A stretch of 10,152 bases of DNA from assembly GCA_015257635.1 (NCBI GenBank), contig JABZJU010000006.1, positions 1-10,152 of the forward strand. Reading direction: 5' to 3'. The notes under the pieces were generated by a model. The model was not told the DNA's origin. It made no database searches and worked only from the letters and a program-made list of their open reading frames with translations. Source of the stretch: Nanosynbacter sp. GTDB taxonomy: Bacteria > Patescibacteriota > Saccharimonadia > Saccharimonadales > Saccharimonadaceae. Below, piece by piece: positions 5,428 to 10,152 of the stretch (the first letter of the stretch is position 1; every line of letters begins with the position of its first letter). Made by a program: the position numbers and the translations under genes.

Positions 5428-6873
5428 CTATTTTTGTAGATAATTATCGATTCTTTGCAGAGTTTTTTCCTTGCCAATTAGCGCCAGCGTGTCGTTAAGT
5501 TGCGGACTAAACGGCGCCCACGTCGTCACAATTCTCACCAGACTAAACAAAATCCCCGGCTTCTGCCCTGTCGTTTCCAGTAATTCATTAAGGCAATTCT
5601 GAATTGTTTCTGGCGTCCAATCTGTAATTTTCTCGAATTCTTGACGGACAATTGTCAGTAAATCTCGTCGTTCGTCGTCGGTCAATTTGCGAAGTTGCTT
5701 ATTTCCATCAATTAATTCCGTATCAATTTCAGGCTCGACAAAGAAATAACTTGTTAATTTTGGCAAATCTTGCAATGTCTTCAAGCGATCTTGCGCCAAT
5801 TCCAGAACGCGCTTTTTGTAAGATTCATCGGCGTTTTTGGCTTCTTCGCCCCAGAATGATTGGCAGCGAGAATAAAGATCGTCCAAGCTAAGCGAGCGGA
5901 TCCATTGACCGTTAAGCCAAATGAGTCGTTGTTCGTCAAAGCGCGCGCCAGATTTTTGAACGCGGTCAAGTGAGAACTTTTCAATCAGTTCGGCTTTACT
6001 GAAAATTTCCTGCTCCGTGCCGTCATTCCACCCAAGTTGCGCTAAGAAATTAAGCATCGCTTCTGGCAAAATTCCCTCTGATCGATACTCAGTTACGCTT
6101 TTAGCGCCGTCACGCTTGCCAAGTTTTTTATTTCCCGATGGTGCCATAATGTGTGGCACGTGCGCCAGAATTGGTGGCGTAATTTTAAGAGCTTCGTAAA
6201 GCGACAGATATTTTGGTGTACTTGCAATATATTCTGAGCCGCGAATCACGTGCGTAACTTGCATTTCGAAATCGTCAATGATGTGCGCAAAATTGTAAGT
6301 TGGCAGGCCATCCGCTTTAATAAGAATGAAATCGTCCAAAGCTTCTGGACCAGCTGACAATTCTCCCATGACGGCGTCCGTCCAAGAATATCGCTTAATT
6401 TCCGGAACTTTGAAGCGCAGCGGCATTCCAAGTTGCCACTCTGGCGGATTTTCTGGACGATGGTCGCGATATAAAAATGCTCGCTTTTCAGCCTTGGCTT
6501 TGTCGCGGAAAACTTGCACTTCTTCAGGCGTGTACGGATCGGCGTAAGCTAGCCCTTCGCTAATCATTTTCTTTGCCCACTTTATGTAAATATCACGGCG
6601 ATCTGTTTGGTGATATGGGCCAAAATTGCCGGACTCTTCTTTTAGATTGTTAAGAATTGGTCCTTCATCCCAATTTAGCCCTAGCCAATTTAAGGTTTCC
6701 AAAATCATTTCTTCCGCGCCTTCAACGAACCGAGCTTGGTCTGTGTCTTCAATGCGTAAGATGAAATCTCCCTGATGCGCCCTGGCGACAAGGTATGTGT
6801 ATAGCGCGGTGCGAACGTTGCCTAAGTGAATATAGCCAGTCGGACTTGGCGCAAAACGAGTTCTAATAGTCAT
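5428..6873 (-). CDS. gltX: Glutamate-tRNA ligase (GluRS)
   Basis: This cytoplasmic class I synthetase joins glutamate to tRNA-Glu using ATP. It has 481 residues, normal for bacterial GluRS. The start MTIRTRFAPSPTGYIHLGN holds the HIGH-type signature (H16-L-G-N19), followed by LRIEDTDQAR (39-48). The GluRS-specific stretch ADGLPTYNFAHIIDD lies at 187-201 and HVIRGSEY at 208-215. The KMSKS loop reads KLGKR (250-254): both Lys are kept but the usual Ser is Gly. The region around 105-138, where E. coli GluRS has a Cys zinc site, has no Cys, as in zinc-free GluRS. The C-terminal third (about 320-481) is the helical anticodon-binding part. The ATG is preceded by TGC-TATAAT only six bases upstream, with no Shine-Dalgarno. 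Whether it also charges tRNA-Gln, as in organisms that use GatCAB, cannot be read from the sequence. Confidence 0.97.
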   Translation of the reverse strand: MTIRTRFAPSPTGYIHLGNVRTALYTYLVARAHQGDFILRIEDTDQARFVEGAEEMILETLNWLGLNWDEGPILNNLKEESGNFGPYHQTDRRDIYIKWAKKMISEGLAYADPYTPEEVQVFRDKAKAEKRAFLYRDHRPENPPEWQLGMPLRFKVPEIKRYSWTDAVMGELSAGPEALDDFILIKADGLPTYNFAHIIDDFEMQVTHVIRGSEYIASTPKYLSLYEALKITPPILAHVPHIMAPSGNKKLGKRDGAKSVTEYRSEGILPEAMLNFLAQLGWNDGTEQEIFSKAELIEKFSLDRVQKSGARFDEQRLIWLNGQWIRSLSLDDLYSRCQSFWGEEAKNADESYKKRVLELAQDRLKTLQDLPKLTSYFFVEPEIDTELIDGNKQLRKLTDDERRDLLTIVRQEFEKITDWTPETIQNCLNELLETTGQKPGILFSLVRIVTTWAPFSPQLNDTLALIGKEKTLQRIDNYLQK

Positions 6874-6879
6874 GAATAA

Positions 6880-6888
6880 ATTATAGCA
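6880..6888 (-). promoter_or_regulatory. Extended -10 promoter of gltX, leaderless geometry
   Basis: The minus strand shows TGC-TATAAT (6888-6880), a perfect -10 box with TG extension, six bases before the gltX ATG at 6873. No convincing -35 box is present at the usual distance. Transcription should start at or beside the A of the start codon. Confidence 0.75.
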
Positions 6889-6902
6889 CGTTATCTGATG
6901 AG

Positions 6903-7925
6903 TTACAGACTAGTGGCAATTTTTTCAATTTGGCTGCTTGAGAGGTTTGCATCGCCGCTGATTTGATATAAGATTCCGCCGTTCACCCAAGCCGCTTCTT
7001 TCCCGCCGCTGTAAATTGTCAATCCGTCGATCATCGTGGTGTTTGGATTCTTGTGTTTCTCAGAGAAGAATTCTTTCACAGCTGATGAATTCCAGCCGCT
7101 TTTTTGCTGAGTTATGGTGTACCCTGAACTTCCGTCGGCGTAGGCATATTTCATAGAGACCTCGCCTGATTTGAATTTGATAGGGCCGTTTAAGGCGTAG
7201 CCGTCTGGTTTGTAGCCTGGGTATTTGGCGTCAATTCCTGATTGAACTGCTGCCATTTTTATGGAGATATTTGGCATGCTCAAGTATGTTAAATAGCCAC
7301 CGAGTAGCATCACTGCAAAACCAACAGAAAACGTATTCAACCAGCGTAAGGCGCCGCCCTTTTTCTGGCGTCGACGTGCTTTTTTATTGCTAATAATTTC
7401 ATTTGACAGAGCTTTCTCAATTGCTTCGTTTTTCAATTGATGAGCGGTTTTCCTGGCTGGCTTTTCTATTTTTTGCGGAGCCGTAGCGACAAGCGGATTG
7501 TTATTCATAGCCAGAGGCTGGCGTTCTTTTCGCAATTTAGTGTTAACGCTAAGAGGTCTTTGCTGGGCGCGACGAGTAACGGGGTGAGCTTCGGCTGGGC
7601 GGTTAATAGCAATTTTCTGAGGAGCTGGTTTGCTGACAATTGGCGTAGAAAACTTCTTCACGGCGACATGTTGCTTCACGTCGACGCGAGATTTCTGGGG
7701 TTTGGCGGCCAATGGCGTACGCTGCGGCATTTTAACGTGCCGACGATTCAATGTGCTGGATTTCTGAACGTGTGCGGCGTGAATATTTGATACAGATGTA
7801 CCACGCTTACTGATTGATTGTTCTTTTTCTATTTCAGATTTTTCAATCTTAATATCATCCATTACCATTCCGGTAACAGTATTGTAAGCTCGTCCATTGA
7901 TAACCACGTAGTTTTTACTTGCCAT
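6903..7925 (-). CDS. Single-pass membrane protein: basic low-complexity N-terminus, DUF4367-like C-terminus
   Basis: A 340-residue protein in three parts. Residues 1-195 begin with KNYVVINGRAYNTVTGMVMD and continue as a strongly basic, Pro- and Gln-rich stretch that is probably disordered; the tripeptide PQK recurs at 76-78, 102-104 and 150-152. A dense cluster KKARRRQKK (181-189) precedes one membrane helix (about 196-216), so by the positive-inside rule the long tail is cytoplasmic. Residues 217-340 form a compact outer domain with YTITQQ, WVNGGILYQI and a final IEKIATSL, resembling the DUF4367 domain found on anti-sigma-like and lipoprotein-sorting-like proteins. I infer this from pattern only. 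Function is unknown. The start at 7925 is supported by AGGGGG four bases upstream, and a promoter lies before that. It is 29 bases from gltX, which has its own promoter. Confidence 0.85.
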   Translation of the reverse strand: MASKNYVVINGRAYNTVTGMVMDDIKIEKSEIEKEQSISKRGTSVSNIHAAHVQKSSTLNRRHVKMPQRTPLAAKPQKSRVDVKQHVAVKKFSTPIVSKPAPQKIAINRPAEAHPVTRRAQQRPLSVNTKLRKERQPLAMNNNPLVATAPQKIEKPARKTAHQLKNEAIEKALSNEIISNKKARRRQKKGGALRWLNTFSVGFAVMLLGGYLTYLSMPNISIKMAAVQSGIDAKYPGYKPDGYALNGPIKFKSGEVSMKYAYADGSSGYTITQQKSGWNSSAVKEFFSEKHKNPNTTMIDGLTIYSGGKEAAWVNGGILYQISGDANLSSSQIEKIATSL

Positions 7926-7929
7926 TAAT

Positions 7930-7935
7930 CCCCCT
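7930..7935 (-). promoter_or_regulatory. Ribosome binding site of the basic membrane protein
   Basis: AGGGGG on the minus strand, four bases before the ATG at 7925. This gene has a transcribed leader of about 20-30 bases, unlike the leaderless-type genes nearby. Confidence 0.65.
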
Positions 7936-7952
7936 AATGTTTATTCCTGTAT

Positions 7953-7984
7953 ATTATATTACAAATCGCCTAAGGTTTTTTCAA
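7953..7984 (-). promoter_or_regulatory. Promoter of the basic membrane protein
   Basis: On the minus strand TTGAAA (7984-7979) is followed after 17 bases by TAATAT (7961-7956), with an overlapping perfect TATAAT at 7958-7953 (20-base spacing). The AT-rich run leaves the exact -10 box open. It lies back to back with the PEGA promoter, and the two sets of elements are only 11 bases apart. Confidence 0.6.
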
Positions 7985-7995
7985 GTGTAAAAATA

Positions 7996-8004
7996 TGTTA
8001 TAAT
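7996..8004 (+). promoter_or_regulatory. Extended -10 promoter of the PEGA protein
   Basis: TGT-TATAAT (7996-8004) is a perfect -10 box with TG extension, ten bases before the ATG at 8015. Upstream is only a T-run, with no clear -35 box. The leader would be about four bases, and no Shine-Dalgarno is present. Confidence 0.75.
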
Positions 8005-8014
8005 TTCCGTAATT

Positions 8015-9511
8015 ATGTACCAGAAAAAGAATCGCACTAAAGAGCTCGCACGGCGGACCTTTGTGTACACGCTGATGACATTATCACTTATAATTCTTCT
8101 TACGTTTTTGACGTTTAGAATGCTCGGCTATACGTTTGATCCAAATACGAAAGAATTGCAACAAACTGGACTTGTTCAATATGAATCACATCCTGGCGGG
8201 GCGCTGGTTTATGTTGACGATATGGAGCTGCGCCGCACTCCGACGAAAAGCACCGTTCTTCCTGGTAAACACACTTTTTCGATGAAATTGGATAAATACG
8301 AACCGTGGCAAAAGACGTTGAATATCAAATCTGATACCGTTACAAATTTGAATTACGCCAGACTGATTCCGACGAAACGCGAAACTACCGAAGTAAAAAC
8401 GTTCGACTCATTGCAATCTGTTTCTCTGTCGCCAGCTGGTACTTTCTTGATAGGATTTGGCGTTAAGGATAAAACTCCGATTTTGACAATTGGTGACATT
8501 CGCGACACAAACAAAGATAAGGAAAAGTTCACGGAGTATGCATTAAGCACGAGCGTTTTGGCTGGCTATTCCCTGTCTTCTGACAATCATACGTTTACTG
8601 TGTCGGAGTGGGACCGCGATTCTCGTTACGCGCTAGTGAAGCATTTGTATCCAGCGGAAAATAATGCTACGGGCGTGCAGTGGCTGGTTTTTGATAGAGA
8701 AAATCCAGAGAAAATTATTGACGTAACGGCGATGACTGGTTTTGCAATTAAGCAAATCAGCTTTGCGGGGACTGGCGCGCATACGGTTTACGCTTTGCAG
8801 GAAACTGGCGAATTGAGGCGAGTTGATCTTGATAGCTCGACAATTTCCAGCCCAATTTTAGTTGGCGTCGAATCTTTCAAGCTTTACGGCGACGATCGTT
8901 TGTCCTACCTGGCTGTTATTGACGGTAAAAAAGTGGCAGGAATTTGGAAGCGAGATTGGAAAGAGCCGTTTGTGATTGGCACTTTTGCTACTGATTCTAC
9001 CCCGGTAATTCGAATCTCTCGTTATTTCAATAAAGACACCGTGGTCTTGACTGATGGTAAAAATATGACAATTTATAGAGGCGACATTTCGGATTCTAAG
9101 GATCGCCAAAAAGAGTTCTTAAAAACGGCAAAGATTATTAAAACTGATAATGCGATTACGAGCATAACGATGGACAATGCTGGGCGATTTATCGTGGCGC
9201 AAAACGGCGCAGTGCTGCAAACTTACGATTTGGAGCGTAAAGAATTATCGAGCGCGTTTAATATCGGTGTGGCGCAGGAAGTGAAGTGGCTTGACAATTT
9301 CTATATTCGTAGCGTTTCTGCGTCGGGAAAAATGGAGATTCGCGAGTTTGACGGCACGAACGCTCATACGTTGATAGACGTTAAGCCTGGTTTGGATTCT
9401 GTTTTGTCCTCGAATCAGCGATACGTTTACGGATTGACGACCAACGCTTCTGGAAAAATTGTCCTGAGTAAAATGAATATGGACAATGGATCTGTCGGGT
9501 TCTTTAATTAA
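8015..9511 (+). CDS. Membrane-anchored PEGA protein with propeller-like domain
   Basis: A 498-residue protein predicted to face outside the cell. A basic start is followed by one membrane helix (about 17-36). A PEGA domain spans about 54-117, with the usual surface-fold pattern: GLVQYESHPGGALVYVDD, then TPTKSTVLPGKHTF and YEPWQKTLNI. The remaining 380 residues are repeated beta-strand blocks of the type SLSPAGTFLIGFG, SLSSDNHTFTVSEW and SITMDNAGRFIVAQNG, which suggests a beta-propeller with weak WD40-like blades; no catalytic motif is evident. PEGA domains are found on envelope and surface-layer proteins of many bacteria, but the exact role is unknown. It is transcribed from its own extended -10 promoter with an almost absent leader. 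The gene ends nine bases from the convergent sortase gene; no LPXTG-type signal is present in this protein, so it is not an obvious sortase substrate. Confidence 0.88.
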   Translation: MYQKKNRTKELARRTFVYTLMTLSLIILLTFLTFRMLGYTFDPNTKELQQTGLVQYESHPGGALVYVDDMELRRTPTKSTVLPGKHTFSMKLDKYEPWQKTLNIKSDTVTNLNYARLIPTKRETTEVKTFDSLQSVSLSPAGTFLIGFGVKDKTPILTIGDIRDTNKDKEKFTEYALSTSVLAGYSLSSDNHTFTVSEWDRDSRYALVKHLYPAENNATGVQWLVFDRENPEKIIDVTAMTGFAIKQISFAGTGAHTVYALQETGELRRVDLDSSTISSPILVGVESFKLYGDDRLSYLAVIDGKKVAGIWKRDWKEPFVIGTFATDSTPVIRISRYFNKDTVVLTDGKNMTIYRGDISDSKDRQKEFLKTAKIIKTDNAITSITMDNAGRFIVAQNGAVLQTYDLERKELSSAFNIGVAQEVKWLDNFYIRSVSASGKMEIREFDGTNAHTLIDVKPGLDSVLSSNQRYVYGLTTNASGKIVLSKMNMDNGSVGFFN

Positions 9512-9520
9512 ATAGCTAGT

Positions 9521-10152
9521 TTATCGACCGCCGAATAATTTCTCAAGCAAAGTCGGCTCGGGCTTTCCTGGAATATTTGAGTTGTTGCTTTGCTGCTGAT
9601 TTGAGCTGGATTCTGAAGTCGCGGTAGCTTTGCTTGGGTCTGGGCTGATTTGTTCTGCGAAGATAAGAAGTCGTTTCTCTGCGGTTCCTAAAGGCACGCA
9701 GCTTACAAGTGTCAGCATTGGTTTATCTGTGTTAATCTGAACTTTTGAAACTTCGGTCGGCATAACAACTTCTGTTGATGTTATTTTATAAGTGTAGCGT
9801 TTCCCATTGTAATTCATGTAAATAATGTCGCCCTTGACCAACTTCTCATTCTGAGCAAAGACGAATTTATAATCGCCACCAGCGAAAGCGTCGTTACTGG
9901 AGTGTGCGGCAAATACGGCATTTCCGACTTCGCCTGGCACGGCACTGGCGCCAGGAATTGAAAAGTGAGCCACTCCCTTCTCCATGGCTTTTGATTGCGA
10001 TTTCGTGTCACTAGCGGCGCCGTAAACAACTGGCGCGTCAACGTTAATCTTTGGGATGATAATCCTAGGTTCTGGTCCGACAGTTACGTCAGTGGAAGCG
10101 TCAACGATGATGTTTTGCGGGTTAATTGCGCCAGGTGTTGTATAGGCTGCGA
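9521..10152 (-). CDS. Sortase family transpeptidase (N-terminus off window)
   Basis: The last 209 residues of a sortase, which cleaves a sorting signal on exported proteins and joins them to a cell-surface acceptor. The frame stays open through the right edge; an in-frame ATG at 9985 lies inside the domain and is not the start. In visible numbering, the fold begins with PRIIIPKINVDAPVVYG (28-44). The catalytic His is probably H83 in GNAVFAAHSS, the catalytic Cys is C151 in LTLVSCVPLGT, and Arg160 follows in EKRLLIF, so the triad is complete. The domain ends near 168. A tail of about 40 residues rich in Ser, Asn, Gln and Pro follows and ends KLFGGR, which is unusual for a sortase. The class cannot be fixed from this fragment. 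It converges with the PEGA gene without a visible terminator. An N-terminal membrane anchor is expected beyond the edge. Confidence 0.92.
   Translation of the reverse strand, partial: AAYTTPGAINPQNIIVDASTDVTVGPEPRIIIPKINVDAPVVYGAASDTKSQSKAMEKGVAHFSIPGASAVPGEVGNAVFAAHSSNDAFAGGDYKFVFAQNEKLVKGDIIYMNYNGKRYTYKITSTEVVMPTEVSKVQINTDKPMLTLVSCVPLGTAEKRLLIFAEQISPDPSKATATSESSSNQQQSNNSNIPGKPEPTLLEKLFGGR

Noticed and set aside
9512..9520. Shared terminator between the PEGA and sortase genes
   Set aside because: The nine-base gap and its flanks hold only the short palindrome TAGCTA; there is no stem with a T-run on either strand.
9983..9985. In-frame ATG as the start of the sortase
   Set aside because: Typical sortase strands (IIIPKINVDAPVVYG) are encoded upstream of it in the same frame, so the gene continues past the right edge.
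1..10152. Alternative genetic code (TGA as Gly)
   Set aside because: All conserved proteins read through without any internal TGA under the standard code.

Overview
The window reads as chromosomal DNA from a small-genome bacterium of the Patescibacteria (CPR), most likely Candidatus Saccharibacteria (TM7). This is an inference from the gene set: a membrane-anchored DUF3048 protein, a PEGA protein with a propeller-like domain, a sortase, a membrane protein with a DUF4367-like end, histidine kinases and stand-alone receivers, and a GluRS without zinc cysteines. Base composition is moderate, genes are tightly packed, and every ORF reads under the standard code. All eight visible stop codons are TAA or TAG.

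Layout. Positions 1-111 (minus) hold the start of a response regulator that runs off the left edge. Behind it in transcription lies a large six-helix PAS histidine kinase (164-2146, minus). A small plus-strand island follows: promoter, tRNA-Glu(CTC) with encoded CCA (2264-2338) and an intrinsic terminator (2349-2371). Positions 2374-5389 (minus) form a tight operon of a DUF3048 protein, a second histidine kinase and a single-domain receiver, with an overlap at one junction and an 8-base gap at the other. Then come gltX (5428-6873, minus) and a basic, single-pass membrane protein (6903-7925, minus). A divergent promoter region (7926-8014) separates this leftward block from a PEGA protein (8015-9511, plus). 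A sortase (9521 to the right edge, minus) converges on it with only nine bases between the two genes.

How the parts relate. Most products concern the cell envelope and its sensing: two membrane sensor kinases with receivers, an extracytoplasmic DUF3048 protein, a PEGA surface protein and a sortase. gltX and tRNA-Glu supply glutamyl-tRNA. The start signals show a clear split. Genes at the head of transcription units (kinase 1, gltX, DUF3048, PEGA, probably the first regulator) have a -10 box only 6-10 bases before the ATG and no Shine-Dalgarno, suggesting leaderless or nearly leaderless mRNAs. Internal genes (kinase 2, its receiver) carry Shine-Dalgarno sequences, and the basic membrane protein has both a promoter and a purine-rich ribosome site. 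No mobile elements, CRISPR arrays, integrases or phage genes were seen. No gene-free stretch exceeds 300 bases; the longest, 2147-2263, is filled by two back-to-back promoters.
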